From Endothia cerciana (taxonomy: Eukaryota; Ascomycota; Sordariomycetes; Diaporthales; Cryphonectriaceae): 64,000 nucleotides of DNA. The notes under the pieces were generated by a model. The model was not told the origin of the DNA. It ran no database searches and saw nothing but the letters and a program-made list of their open reading frames with translations. This document shows positions 1 through 12,223 of the stretch, piece by piece; the first letter of the stretch is position 1; each line of letters opens with the position of its first letter. A program made the position numbers and the translations under genes. The DNA is taken from the NCBI GenBank assembly GCA_026119935.1, contig JALRMH010000025.1, positions 310,001 to 374,000 of the forward strand. The letters run 5' to 3'.

Positions 1-203
1 CTCCAGAAAACACCAGTCCACAATCGTCCAGCCGCCGAGACAACCTTCACCCGCGAAATCAGGCAGTCTCCGCAGTCAGATAGATCATCTCTCATCAATC
101 TTTGAAACGCGTCCTGTTGAATGCTGGAGTCTTTCCCATCTATTGACCTCGTTCCATCCTTAACAGGAGTGGACTCTGCAGCATCCGCTTACTATCTAGT
201 CAC
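1..203. other. 3' flank of the HET gene
   Basis: This stretch lies downstream of the HET stop codon and runs to the window edge. I see no coding signal or repeat in it. Confidence 0.5.
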
Positions 204-3009
204 TTAGTCCACCAGCCAGACTTGACTGTCCCACGTCTTTTCGAGGAGAACATGATGCGAGAAATACATCACCATAATCTTCCAGCCCTGATCCTTTTCG
301 AAATATTTAAACTCACTCTCTGCTCTGGCTTTTGCGAAATCGGGCCTTTTCTCTTCGGTTCCTGCGATCAATGCACTCATGCGTTCCTTCATCCTCTCCT
401 TGGCCATAGAAAGCTCTTGTGTGGTTTCCTTCTCCTGCATGGACAGCAACTCTGCCGTGATCGGTTCGCCCCCGAGCTCTGCCGCGAGCTCTGTCATCAT
501 CTCGGCCACGAGCGTTCCTGCTGGCGAGAGTTCTGTGAGGACGGTGTTGAACTGTCTGCGCACACACAGTTCCTTGTCGACCTCTTGGTCAATCAATACC
601 AACAGGCAGGCCTCGGGTAGAGGTCCATCCAAAGACCTTGGATGAGAGGTTTCCACGTTTCTGATGAGTGCAGCTTGTCCCGTTTCAGCATTCTTACACA
701 GCTGGCGGCCGATCGTCTTCCACCACCGATGCTCAATTTCACTGGTCCATGTTCTAGCCTTCCGTATGTAGTCATAATTGAACAGTTGGAACCACTTTCT
801 AGTTGGTTCCTCCTTCAGGAAGATTCGGTTCTCAGGCACAATCGGAATGAGGACATCCCACGGGTGGAGTTCTTGTTCTTTAGAGGTGCTGCCTGCGATT
901 CTGTGAGCACGAACGTGTAATCTGTAGCCCGGGAAGCTAACTCTTAGGCCCCTGCGATCAGCCTCCCGGACTACCTTACCGAGCTTCACACCCGGGCCCG
1001 GCCTGAAGAATCTGACAGTGCGATGATTTAGGTCCATCGAGGATTCAAAGAACTGTCTTTCCGCATACGGATCATTTGTGTCGTTCACCGCCGATGGCTC
1101 AGCCTCCCCGGCGAGGAAGCTTCTCGGCGCCCACCGGAAGCCTTCGATATGGAGAGGATTGTCGACGAAGAATATCGTCTTCGGGGGCAGACCCTCCAGC
1201 CTCTCAGCCAGCATATCCCATATCATTGCCATGCGCTTCTGTGCCGCATCTTTGCCGTCTTCATGGAGAACACGAGCGATGTCAAGGTTCAGCAACGTTG
1301 CAATGCAGAGTGCTTCGTCTTTCGGAACAGATACCAAGCGGAAGTTGAGAGCCCACTGCAGTTTGACGAGAACGTCGTAGGGGTTCTCGTGTGGATCGAC
1401 GGGGACCGCCCCGGCCCCAAGCGTCTTCCGCGAAGAGAAACTGGCAAAGGCGCTCATAGCCCGCCAGAGATCACTCATCAGCTTTACATATCGTGTGTCC
1501 TTGGTGCTTGCTTCGTGTATCTGAAGGAACAAAACATCGGCCTTGACGGCCTGATCAGCGAACTGAAAATACAACGACTGAGGTAGGGCCCCTTCTTGGA
1601 AGGTCCACAGCCTGCGCATCCATGCGGAGCAGGTCAGGACCCGGAACGCCAGCTCCACCGGGTATGCGTTTTGTGACGGCATTGTTGTGAAGGAATTATC
1701 CAGAACCAAGGTATGTGTGGAGTTGCGGTAGACATCGGCTATGCGTTCAAGAGAGATCTTCTTGCCTTCCCATTCCACAGGGCAGCAGAGAGTATCAATC
1801 CAAACACGGTACGCAGGTCTGCCTTCTTCTTCCCATTCTGGATCGACGAGTCGCTGCAGATCGGCCACAAGGCGGCCGATCCGTTCAACCTGGCACCGTG
1901 GTAGGGAGTTGTCGTTCGGGTTTCCAAGCCCGTCCGCCCAGACCTGAGCAGCCGGGTCAGCAATTTTTGGGGTAGGACTGGAGGTGCTAATTTCTTACAT
2001 GAGATATGGCCACATATGGCCTACCTTGTTCAAAACAGTCTACTTGGGCTTGATCCCTCCCAAGAGTTGCCTCCCGCACGATCCCGCCCGTGAGCACCGG
2101 GTACGACTTAGTGTCGTTTAGGATCCTCATCACACTGTCTAGGTCAACGCTCAAGAACTCGCACGGGCACCCGGATTCCGCGTGCACAGGCCTATATTCG
2201 TCCAGCTTAATCTGGAAGACTGAACAGCTGTACTTGTGACAGGTCGCGTGACCCCTCCACTGCCCGTGTTTTCTCAGTCTGCTGACATAGTGTATACTAT
2301 TAAGGCCCGTGCACTCCGTTCTGACCCTCTCAATCTCGCTCGGGCACCATCCGTGGTCCAGCATCTGGGCTTCCAGGCGCCCACCCTCAGGGAGGTAGTT
2401 GTAAGACCACGCAAGGCCGGCGGATTGCAGTTGCACAGGAAAGCCCCGGCCCGCTACAGCAGAATGAATGGCTGTCGACAGGAGCTCTCCGAGCGCGGCC
2501 AAGGAATATTTGACATTAGGGTCCATCCTGTCGGCCAGCTCGAGGTTGACGACGTTCCGATAAGCAACCCGAAGGCACTCGTCGAGGAAGGTAAGGCGCT
2601 TCACAATACCATCCGTGACAGCGGCGGCCTTCCGGGTGCGTTCCAATATCAGGGGCCCAGACGCCAGAGCCCTAGCGCCTGTGACGAACCTCTCTCCGTT
2701 GAGCTCAAATATACATTCCTTATACAACGTCTCGCGCTCGCGTTCCGCATCGTCTGGGGGGACGATGTACTGCCCATCTTGCTGTCTGTTCAAGCCCAGC
2801 ATTTCCGATAGGAGGCCGAAGAAGAACCATGTCTGCAGGAATCCGCACAGCGCGCCCGGCGTCAGCTTCTTGAGCTCTTCGGTACTGGAGAGGCGCCTCT
2901 TCGAGCCGTATGTGAGGAAAGGTTTTCCTGTCCAACGCTCGTCGTCATCAAAGAAAGGAGCTGCTTCTGTTGGGAAAGCCGGGTCGGCCGGGGTGATGAG
3001 GAGATCCAT
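204..3009 (-). CDS. HET-domain (heterokaryon incompatibility) protein, two exons
   Basis: Two open frames join across a 55-nt intron (1998..1944, GTAAGA...CTCAG), giving 916 aa. The junction rebuilds the first HET motif, around residues 331-355, with core AISHVWADGLGNPNDNSLPRC. A second motif WIDTLC lies near residue 385, and WMRRLWTFQE near 445 is the third conserved block. In fungi HET domains act in non-self recognition and trigger cell death when incompatible strains fuse. Here the domain sits mid-protein, after about 330 residues I do not recognise and before about 450 more, which is common for uncharacterised HET proteins. I see no NACHT, WD40 or ankyrin repeats. The start ATG at 3009 has a reasonable context (acagtcATGG). 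The frame is intact, so the gene looks functional. Its recognition partner is unknown. Confidence 0.9.
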
Positions 3010-4737
3010 GACTGTTCTTTACGCAGCAGTTGATCGTTTTTGTATCGCTGGTTGCCTTCCCCAGTTTCTCGAGGGGCGATGGTTTCTGCTCCCCTTAACA
3101 GCAGAGTCATGCCCCTCAGCCCTGAGTCTCAGCTCGAAAGAGCCCGTCTGCCTGCATGCCGCCATTCCTCTTTCAGAACCATGGTGACATTGGCCGTAAA
3201 GACCTGGGAACGCACACAAAAAGTTCGTTCGAAGCGATAACCAGTGGCTTGGCTGTTTTCTCCTCAGAAGTAGACGAATATTCATACCACTTTTATATTT
3301 TCTTTTTCTATTTCTCTACCAAAAAAATAAAAATAAAAAATAAAAAATCCGAATTGACCGGCAAGCCGCAATATGAATCAACACCAGAACTTGACTGTGC
3401 TACAAGAATCAGCCGTAGGACCTTGATCTGCAGTAATTAGATCTTGTACGGGTTTAGAGGCGTATTGGTATGCCGTATTCAGCCGAGGGCACTGGACAGC
3501 TCCGAGTTATGGTGCCAGTGATGTTGCCATACACGTATCTGATGAAGCAAGCCTCGACAAACCTTGCCCCGTATGAGGTTCGGGCAAATGCTCTGGTACC
3601 TGAAAGTGTGTGACCCAAGATGACGCTGGGGTCTTGAAGACACTGACCGGTCTTCCCGTCCAAATGACAGTCCACATGCGCGGAAATCGTGTTCCCGAGC
3701 AGGAAGGCCCAGATCATACTGTCTTTATACCCTCGCAGACATTTGGCGCGGAGAAGGAGATGGCCGGTGCTATTCTCTCCTTGGTCAGTCCGAGCTGGGT
3801 CGTATACCAGTGGTAACATTCGGGGATTTAGCTCATCGTTCATAGGTAAAAGTTGACCGTTCATAGAAAAAGTGGGTATAGAACACCTTATATTCTATGA
3901 ACAATGAGCACTACGCCCGTAACATTACTCCCTATGACGGAGGTCGTATAGCCACCATACCAGCGTCGTACTAGTGTTGTTCTCAAACGTTTCTTTCAGT
4001 CTTCATGAGTATACGATGAGACTGATGAGCGTTAAGCTGTCGGAGCTAGTTCAGTAACGACGCTCAAAAGTCTTTCCGCGTCCATGCCCTTTGGCCACGG
4101 AACGCTGCTTCGGATCCGGATCGACCGGAGAGTTTGTGAGAATGACCTGAGAACCGTGATTTTTTGATATCGCAGTCTGATTCCCTCAGTAGAACAATGG
4201 AGATCAGGGTTTCAGGGCTCCACAAGTACCTTCCACGGGAAATAATCTGCGAGTACACATTCCTAGAAATTATCTTGAGCGACGGAATTAATCGCCGTGC
4301 TCTGGGCAGTCATCTTATGCGTTGATGATAGCGCCTAAGGGAATATCGCTCTGTTCCAGGTGTGAGGATCCGCCTCCACAGGACCAATGGTTCGACCCGG
4401 GGACGGCGGATCCACCTCGTCAGACCACCATCGTCCGACCCATAGAGGCAGCCTCAAGTGTCAGCAGAGGGTAGCAAAACACATGATGTCAGATTCGAGA
4501 ATAGGGAAAATTGGACAGTGTCGTGTCGCGACGAGGTTCTCCATATCCCTTTATAAGAAACCGCTCTTTCAGCCAACTCTGGACTTCGGCAAGACTGGGA
4601 ATCAACTCTGTTCTGTCATTCTGCAACACCTCGCATCTGAGGCAAGGGGCATCCATACAAAAGCCGCTTTCGTATTTGAAGAGCCAGGTTCCCACTCAGG
4701 CTTGGTCGGAATGGCACCGTTCATTGGATTTCGGCCG
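3010..4737. other. intergenic region between divergent HET and protoglobin genes
   Basis: About 1.7 kb shared as the upstream region of two divergently transcribed genes. It contains an A-rich tract at about 3319-3347. No convincing gene was seen. A weakly open frame runs into the protoglobin start from 4387, but it lacks protein-like character. Confidence 0.5.
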
Positions 4738-5689
4738 ATGAGGCAACATATCGACCGGAAAGACCTCTATACGAATCTGGAGGCCAGAATTCAGTATCTT
4801 CACACATTCCTGGACTTTGGATCGAGTAAGCGTTCCTACCGACATTTCTCAAATGTAGTAACGGAGCTGACACGACGGCAGATGATATCGAGGCGCTCAT
4901 CTCAGGCGCCAAGTACATCAAACAGCTGATCCCGGCGATTGTTAACATCGTCTATCACAAGTTGCTGCAATACGACATCACAGCTCGAGCCTTTGAGACG
5001 AGGAGTACGTCTTTCGAGGGTCCGGTAGATCCGGGCTTGAACGAGAACAGCCCGCAGATCCTCCACCGCAAGATGTTTCTGAGGGCATACCTAAACAAGC
5101 TCTGCTCCGATCCAAGCACAATGGACTTCTGGTATTACCTGGACAAAGTCGGGTGGGTGCATTCTGACTCCAGCCGTGGTCCCCAGACTAACCAGAGGCT
5201 GACCTACTTCCCTTCAGGATGATGCACGTCGGCAGAGGACGCGAGCATCCACTCCACGTAGAATACGTGCATATCGGCGCCTGCCTCGCGTTCATCCAGG
5301 ACACGCTGACGGAGGCGCTCCTGTCGCATCCCCGCATCAAGATGGACAAGAAGATTGCGCTGGTCAAGGCCCTCGGCAAGGTAATCTGGATCCAGAATGA
5401 TCTCTTTGCGAAGTGGTACGTCCGTGACGGGGACGAATTTGCCGAGGATTTAGAGAAGCCGGCGTTTGAGCAGGAGGGCTACCTGGACGGGAAGAAAATT
5501 CTGGACGACATTGAAGAGGACAGCCCCAGGGATGCCGATGCCACGCCAAGGACACCAAGGAGCCCGACAACATGTCCTTTTTCAGGCATTCCCATACGAT
5601 CAAAGCCCGAGACTGCGTCACCAAAGCAAGAGAAGATTTCGCAATCTGAGAGGTCGCCGACACCGGAAGTCGTGGTCAACGGGTCATAA
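4738..5689 (+). CDS. protoglobin-domain (globin-sensor fold) protein, three exons
   Basis: Exons 4738..4825, 4882..5152 and 5218..5689 join through canonical introns (GTAAGC...GGCAG and GTGGGT...TTCAG) into 276 aa. The first about 190 residues resemble the fungal protoglobin family, for example HIDRKDLYTNLEARIQYLH near the start, SPQILHRKMFLRAYL in the middle and ALGKVIWIQNDLFAKWY near the end. His138 within EYVHIG is a likely haem-proximal ligand; this is inference from family position. Protoglobins bind haem and gases such as O2, NO or CO. The last about 70 residues are disordered, Ser/Pro-rich and include CPFSG, a tail I associate with fungal members. No output domain is attached, so it is a single-domain globin rather than a coupled sensor. 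The start is uncertain: M at 4738 or an in-frame M at 4711. Confidence 0.85.
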
Positions 5690-7458
5690 CTCCAGCAAGT
5701 AACGAGGTGAGCCCAGTGGGACAAGTTGGTCACTCAATATGAGGATGAGAAAGGACGACGAGTGGTGAGAAGAAGAAGAACTAGGGACTTTGGATGTCGA
5801 TGCACCTCAAGTTTTTAGAGAGATAGAAGATGCGCTCATAGCCCATGAATCATGCACTTTTATATTCCGCCGCGTGCACGACCTTTCCTTGCTCTCTTCA
5901 ATAATGACGGTTCCTTTGGAGCATTATGGCCAGTTACGTCTTTACACCAGGCCCCGCGGTGCTGCCGCCGCAGCCAAACGGTCCGACCGCGTCCCCTCCG
6001 CGGCAGCACCACGGCAGCCCCGTGCTCAGACCGACAATTGACCATGGCCGCGCCGCGCCTCCAGAAGATTCCGTCTTCGGAAACGTCAGGATAATGTCTA
6101 TTTTGGTGTTGAAGAACGTGCGATTTCAGCATAGATTCCCAAACCCTTAGTCGAGGTTCATTAGGTTACAAACCACCTGAGCAGCAGACCAGCCCCAATC
6201 GCCATTCTGGTGCAACCCATCTACCGACAAGCCATTAAAGATCAAGGCGGCGCTTGCTTGAACTTCCACCTCTACGATGCGTCTGCGTCGAGGCAAGCAG
6301 AAGTTCGCTGCAAATAACATCTTCGAGCACGTCACGTACCATCTATTGAGAATCGCTTCTGCCTTCACCACTCCTCCCGTCCGAGCATATTCGCAACAAG
6401 TTTAGGCCAGCATCGTCCAACAGTGCCTTCTGCTAAGACAGCGCGAGTGCGAGTACAAGTACAACGAGTACTATGGGTGCCAGCAACCCTTTCAGGATCG
6501 CAAAGCGGTGGGAACAGACGGCCAACCTCCTTTACCACCAACACTCTCGGTCACTGCTTCGACACTTTATAGCAGCACCACCCCCAATCTTTGTCAGTCT
6601 CGTTCGCACTATACATGACTATCGACACCAGTTCCTCAGCATGTCACACGTCGCATATTCTCAAGCCGGGAGCACCTGCCCATCTGATGGGCACGTCCGG
6701 TGTTCGTACGTTCAACGCCAGCCCACGCTGCCGCCTTCGGCAGTTTGTCGTGATCTTATTCCCCCGTTCTCTCTCTTTGTATTCAGAGACCCATCATCCC
6801 CACCGCGGTCTTCACCTCTATCATCACCACAGAAGCTTTGTCATAGTTGAAGCATCCAGCTTGGGCGAGCCGAGTCATTTGGACAGACTCTTCGGCTTTC
6901 TGACTCGGACCCTCATCCTGTTCATGTTTCACAGACGGCCGGCACGGATTTTGGCACTCTGCCATCCATCGCCCTACTGCACGCCTCCCAGGCCAGATCT
7001 TTCGGGAACGACTTGCCACACAGCCCTAAGCTCAAATCCGTCACTGCAGCCATCTCTGTTCACCGCTCTAGAAGATGGACCCCACAGACATGTGGCACTC
7101 CCACTCAACCCTCCCTCGTGCTGTCGTCCTCTCACCTTCAACTCCGGGACTGACGTAGATATGATGTAGACATCCCTGACTTAGATGACCTTTGTTGGAC
7201 AGAGGGCCGGGAGACCGCCATCTCTGCTGCAGATTCCCCACTTCGAGCATCCTTAATGTGTGAATCACCAAGTTCATTGGAGGCAGATACTGATATTGCT
7301 CAGCACCGATGCCACCAACCACGCTCCGTACCCATGCAGAGGTTCTGCCATAGGTGCCTGATCACATCGACGTCGAACCCTCAGAATGATCTCCACGTGA
7401 ACCCGGGCCGCCTTTGTGGCACTGCTGAACTGCAAGTCAAGAGCCCGAAGGCAGCCAG

Positions 7459-7714
7459 ATGAAGACCGAGCCTCTGCCACAAGACCTCGATACAAACCCG
7501 GGGACCTTTGCTAATCTCTATGGATTCATCGCCACACTGGAGAAAATCCCAGGATACCTTTCAACCATATACCGAGCTGCAGCAACGCTCAGATGGGGGG
7601 CGACCCGGGGCCCTCCTGGAGCTAGACACAGCACAAATTCGACTGCTGGAGGACTGCCGTCGTCCTTATGAGCACGAGCAGCACCGCGACGTCTACGTCG
7701 TGAGTACGTGGTAA
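7459..7714 (+). pseudogene. possible decayed coding remnant
   Basis: One frame reads a helical-looking stretch (DLDTNPGTFANLYGFIATLE, then a segment ending in TIYRAAATLR). The reading then continues better in another frame (LLELDTAQIRLLEDCRRPYE) up to a stop at about 7714. Such a frame switch suggests a broken gene or an undetected short intron. I do not recognise the family, and chance open frames are not excluded. Confidence 0.25.
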
Positions 7715-8162
7715 TCCATACCACGCGCCGAATAAATGGCGTATTGGTGGCATGGTTCTTTATTCAGACTGTATATAATATAAAAGCATTTTTCGAAGTT
7801 CAGGCGCGTCCGGATTGTGCTGCTTCGAGCATGCGAAGCTATAGACACGCCCAGCATCGCGAAATGACCTAACGGAACAGGTGCTTGTCTTGTAGAGTTG
7901 TTAACCGCAAAAGATGGGATGCTAGGTGCCTGGTTATTGCAGTTTAGGATTCCTTCAATCGCTATCTAGATAACGGATGCCCTGCGCAGTGTCTCCCTAT
8001 CAACCATGGTGGCCGACACATCAGCATTTGACTGGCATCATTTGGTCACCAAAAAGGAGTGTGGTCTGTGGTAAGGTAATAGCGGACCGTTCCGTAGCGG
8101 GGCCGAAGTGAGTCCTCGAGCTTGGATGAATCTGGTGATAGCACGAAGAGGTCATTGTGTGC

Positions 8163-8187
8163 TTTTCTTTTCTTTTCTTTTCTTTTC
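8163..8187. repeat. (TTTTC)n pentanucleotide microsatellite
   Basis: About five tandem TTTTC units are seen directly. They lie upstream of the amino-acid permease gene, but too far to be its core promoter. Confidence 0.85.
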
Positions 8188-8827
8188 TCTTTATTCCATT
8201 CTAATCCCTTCGGCCGGGGCTCGGCAAGAAACTCTGTTTGGTCTTGCAGCCAAGGGACTGAAGTGAACCTTCCTGGGAGGTAGGCGTAAGCAGTCTGCCC
8301 AGGGCTGCAGTGAACCTTATCTACAGTTGTGTACTGCCTCCTGCTTAGGCTCTCGGTTAAGGACGGTATAGCTAGTGCCCTATAAGTGCCCATATTAGTG
8401 TGCGGTTACGTTGCCATGACTAAGGCTAAGGGCTGCCCGATCTCCACCTGCGGTATCTCTTCTCCACAGATACCTGATGCCACTGATCGGCGGCCCACCC
8501 CGTATCTGGGGTTGGTAAGTGCAAGCGAATGCTTCGAGATGCCTGGTGTCCAAGGCTGAGCGCATTTAAAGTCGCTGGATGCCACCCTCTTCTCTCGACG
8601 CGTGCGTGGACCCCTTGTTGCTGATGCTTGTTGACAGACAGCTAAGGCGGCAGCAGTGCTGGCGCCACAACCGGACTGACGAACCAGACTTTTCCAGCCT
8701 GCTCTGATGCTACCCCGCCCAAGCTCTCCAGCCACGCCCTCAAGACCGACATCCCAGCCAGGCCGCTGATATCCAGGACCTCTACGCCGAAAACCTGTTG
8801 TCCACACGCTCTGGATCCGCCGCCAGC

Positions 8828-10539
8828 ATGAACAAGGACGGTCCGATGGATGGCCCGGAGCAATGGCCCGGGTCAAAGGACGAGGAGGTCGGCATTGGCG
8901 AGGTCACAGTCACTTCCGGCACGGCGAACCTGATGGCACAAGACCAGCTCAAGCGCGGTCTCAAAAGCCGACACATCCAGTTCCTGGCGCTGGGTGGCGC
9001 GTAAGCCTGCAGTAGTATCCCTGTTGCCCTCACCGGAACGAGACTGACAGCCCGCGCAGCATCGGTACCGGCTTGTTCATCGGCTCTGGCGCCATCTTGT
9101 CCATGGGAGGACCTCTCGCCCTGCTGCTTGGCTACATCTGCATGATGGCTATCGTCTGGAACATCATGAACCTCCTCGCCGAGATCGTTGTCTTCCTGCC
9201 CCTGAAGGGCGCGACCATCCCCTACTTTGTCGAGCGGTTCGTCGAGCCAAGCCTGGCCTTTGCTACAGGGTGGAACTACTGGTATTGTTACGCCGTGCTC
9301 GTGGGAGCGGAGGCCTCCGCTGGCTCTATCGTCCTCGACTATTGGAAGACGTCCGTGCCCACAGCTGTGTGGATCGCCATCATCCTGGGCGTGAACCTCG
9401 CGTTGAACATCTTCGCCGTCAGGATCTTTGGTGAGGCCGAGTTCTGGTTTGCCAGTATCAAGCTCATCACGATCATCGGTCTCATCCTCGTCGGCCTTGT
9501 CATCATGTGCGGCGGTGCCCCGAACGATCAGGCCATCGGGTTCTGGTATTGGCAGGAGAACGGCCCGATCAACGAGTACCTCGCCGGGGGCAGCACCGGA
9601 CGTTTCCTCGCCTTCTGGGCGGCCTTCGTCAAGGCGGGCTTCGCGTTCATCACCTCGCCCGAGCTCATCGCCCTCGCCGCCGGAGAGACAATCGCCCCGA
9701 GACGCAATATCCCAAAGGCAGCCGGACGCTTCGTCTACCGGCTGGCTATCTTTTATGGCTTGGGAGCCTTCATGATCGGCTCGATATGCCCTTCCACAGA
9801 TCCCGCCCTGCTATCCGCCGAGTCAAACGCCGCGGCGAGCCCATGGGTGATCGGCATCTCCCTGGCCCATATCCCAGTTCTCAACCATGTAATCAACGCT
9901 GCAATCCTGACGTCTGCTTGGTCTGCCGGGAACGCATTTCTCTATTCCGGAACCCGCATTCTCTACAGCTTGGCTCTGAGCGGCCAGGCCCCCAAGATCT
10001 TCACCAAGACCGGAAAGCTCGGCGTGCCCTACATGGCAGTCCTGGCGACGTGGGCTGTTGGGCTCTTGGCCTTCCTCAGCGTGAGCAAGTCAAGCGAGGT
10101 TGTGTTCAACTGGTTCGTCAACATCAGCACCATCTCTGGGCTTATCGCGTGGATCGTCTGCATCATTACCTACCTTCGCTTCCGGAAGGCCATGAAGTTC
10201 CGCAACCTTCTGCACACACTTCCCTACAAGACGGCGCTGCAGCCTTACGCCACCTACTGTTCGCTTCTCGTCCTGGTGGTCCTGACGCTCACAAACGGCT
10301 TTGCGGTGTTCTTCCCGGACAACTGGAGCGTATCCGACTTCCTGGCGGCATACATCACCCTTCCGATCTTCTTGGCGCTCTATATCGGCCACAAGATCTG
10401 GTTCCGGACCCCGTTCGCGCGCAAGACCGAGGACATCGACGTTATCACCGGCACGAGGGAGATGGATGCGCTGGAGTCCGAGGACGTCCCTCCGGTGGCC
10501 AAAAATTGGGCCCAGAAGGTCTGGTACTGGCTGGCGTGA
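8828..10539 (+). CDS. amino-acid permease (fungal YAT/APC family), two exons
   Basis: Exon 1 (8828..9000) joins exon 2 (9060..10539) across a 59-nt intron (GTAAGC...CGCAG), giving 550 aa. The junction rebuilds ALGGAIGTGLFIGSG, the signature of the first transmembrane helix in YAT permeases. Downstream come EPSLAFATGWNYWYCYAVLV and about 12 hydrophobic segments. Both ends are hydrophilic, as expected for cytosolic termini. The protein should import an amino acid by proton symport at the plasma membrane. The residues I can see do not fix the substrate. Length is normal for the family and no frame damage is seen. Codons are strongly C-ending at wobble sites, as in well-expressed fungal genes. 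The ATG at 8828 is the first in the frame. Confidence 0.93.
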
Positions 10540-10870
10540 GATGTGTCTATTAGCCCAGCAGCTTCACGCTGTCTTCAGACACCGCTGTGGTACAATATCA
10601 ATTAAACTTATTAGCCTTGAGATGCGCGAAGCAATTGCGGGTGTGTGAGTATGTCATGCCGTATGTATTCCACCAGTCTTGACGTTCGGCCATCATCTTA
10701 ACAAGTGGCGAGAAATTGCACGCCCCTTGGGCAACCATTACTCCCTCATACATCCCATCTGCGTATCAAAGATGAACAACACATTCTTGTCGACCCCACT
10801 GAGCCCGAAGCCTAGTTAATCCTTTTCCATGAGCTTCTTATGAGACCAGTCGACAGTTTTCCAGCCATCA
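10540..10870. other. convergent intergenic space
   Basis: This is a 3'-to-3' gap between the permease and the coiled-coil hypothetical gene. No feature was seen. Confidence 0.5.
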
Positions 10871-11992
10871 CTATGTTCCCACAGCGCTCCAGAACTGTAT
10901 CCGCTCCTGCACCTTGTTGAACTGTGCCACGGACTGTCGTGGTGTCTTCTCCTGTGCCGTGCTGCGCTGGGCGGAGGCAAGCGTTGGAACTCTGTCCTCA
11001 GGCATGTGGACTCGAGCTGGGAAGGTCTTGGGGGAAGCCGGTGCTTCTTGAGCAAGCATCTGGGTTTCTTCAGAGTGCCCGGCCGGTGGCGGTTCTAGGA
11101 GCGGCAGCTGACCTCTCCGTGGTGCGGCCTCTGGCCGTGGGGTTCCAGGGTCTTCGAGCTCACGTGGTTGAAGATGTAGTGGTGGTGCCTCAACCATCTC
11201 CATGCGTTGAGCCTTTGCATTCCCGGGCTCGGATATAGGAAGCTGGGGATGCAGCAGCCCAGCGGAACCCGGGCGTTGAGTCCTGACATTCCCATATTCC
11301 AATGTCGATACTTGGGGCGGCGATGAGTCAACCTCTTCTTTGCGTTGGGCATTCGTATCTTCGGACATGAATGACGGCCGCTGAAATATCTCTTGGCGTG
11401 AAGCCTCCAGACCCTCAGCCTCAGCGCGGTTGCGTTGCTTCCTTGCCAAGCATTCCAGCCCTTCCTGGACATCTTCCAGCTCCTGTCTGATGTGTACAGC
11501 CGAGTCGTGCATCTCATCAACTCGACTCGATATCCGTTCCAAGTGCCGACCGGTCCGCCGGATGTTGTCCTCCATCCAGCGGCACTCCTGCAACGCGCCG
11601 AGGTCTTTCGGGCGCCGATAGGGCGAGACAACCTGGCCATCATCGTCACTCTCCTCCAGCTGTTGGTTGGCACGCTGGCAGTGCGACCCTGCTTCCGCAC
11701 CGCTGCAGTCGCCGTGCTTGAATTTCGCAGACCCGCGCCCGGGTATGGGCGTCGGAGTCGGACAGTCGCTCGTGCGGCTCTTATTGCTCCTGATCCAAAC
11801 TGGAAAAAGGTATGATCCGATGGAGCGCATCATCTTATACAAACATATTGGGACACTTACAATATGGAGGCAAGGGATAGAAGAAGGGCGTTGATCCTGG
11901 AACCGGAGCGAGTATTCAAAGGGTACCACGCGGACCTTAGTAACATTGCCAAGCGTATGTCTCATTCTGGAATGTAACTTGACGCAAAACAC
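10871..11992 (-). CDS. hypothetical coiled-coil protein
   Basis: An open frame of 373 codons. Its central part (WMEDNIRRTGRHLERISSRV and the following about 50 residues) has the charged heptad pattern of a coiled coil. The C-terminal half is Pro/Glu/Gln/Arg-rich and disordered, with loosely repeated units of the type PxxxEPGNAKAQR. No known domain is recognised. The 5' end is unsure. A good intron signature (GTAAGT at 11860 down to TTCCAG at 11800, 61 nt) lies inside the frame, and splicing it would put the upstream part in another frame that soon meets a stop. The real start may be further upstream, or the gene may begin downstream of this site. Confidence 0.5.
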   Translation of the reverse strand: MFCVKLHSRMRHTLGNVTKVRVVPFEYSLRFQDQRPSSIPCLHIVSVPICLYKMMRSIGSYLFPVWIRSNKSRTSDCPTPTPIPGRGSAKFKHGDCSGAEAGSHCQRANQQLEESDDDGQVVSPYRRPKDLGALQECRWMEDNIRRTGRHLERISSRVDEMHDSAVHIRQELEDVQEGLECLARKQRNRAEAEGLEASRQEIFQRPSFMSEDTNAQRKEEVDSSPPQVSTLEYGNVRTQRPGSAGLLHPQLPISEPGNAKAQRMEMVEAPPLHLQPRELEDPGTPRPEAAPRRGQLPLLEPPPAGHSEETQMLAQEAPASPKTFPARVHMPEDRVPTLASAQRSTAQEKTPRQSVAQFNKVQERIQFWSAVGT

Positions 11993-12223
11993 AAGAGTCT
12001 CAATTAAACTTTCCCACTATCTTAGGAGAAGGTGTGCCTGTGCCGCGACGAGATTGTCTCAGCTCCATAAAGTTTCGGCCGCTGGACGAGCCGCCAGACG
12101 CTCCTATCCGCTGCCTGATGTATCTCCTATATTGTCAAATCAGTCAAGAGTCCACAGGATGTCCTCAAATCTGTCATATACTCACTCGACCCCTAGGGTG
12201 TGCACAGGCTCGCATGTCTTAGC
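11993..12223. other. short intergenic gap
   Basis: No feature was seen between the coiled-coil hypothetical gene and the 3' end of the Myb-like gene. Confidence 0.4.

Larger units (their letters stand above)
5690..8827. other. gene-poor 3.1 kb
   Basis: Many short overlapping frames occur on both strands but none has a recognisable domain. The stretch holds a (TTTTC)n tract and a possible decayed coding remnant near 7.5 kb (both listed separately). Confidence 0.45.

Noticed and set aside
4385..4400. GGTTCGACCC as a tRNA B box
   Set aside because: No cloverleaf can be drawn from the flanks.
8828..9000. GIG motif in the permease N-terminus as a member of the small family
   Set aside because: It reads VGIGEV inside a clear YAT permease exon, lacks the flanking family residues and the QGS start; a chance match.
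9507..10553. Long alternative frames over the permease, 348 codons
   Set aside because: Shadow frame of a GC-rich gene; the permease frame has full family signatures and in-frame splicing.
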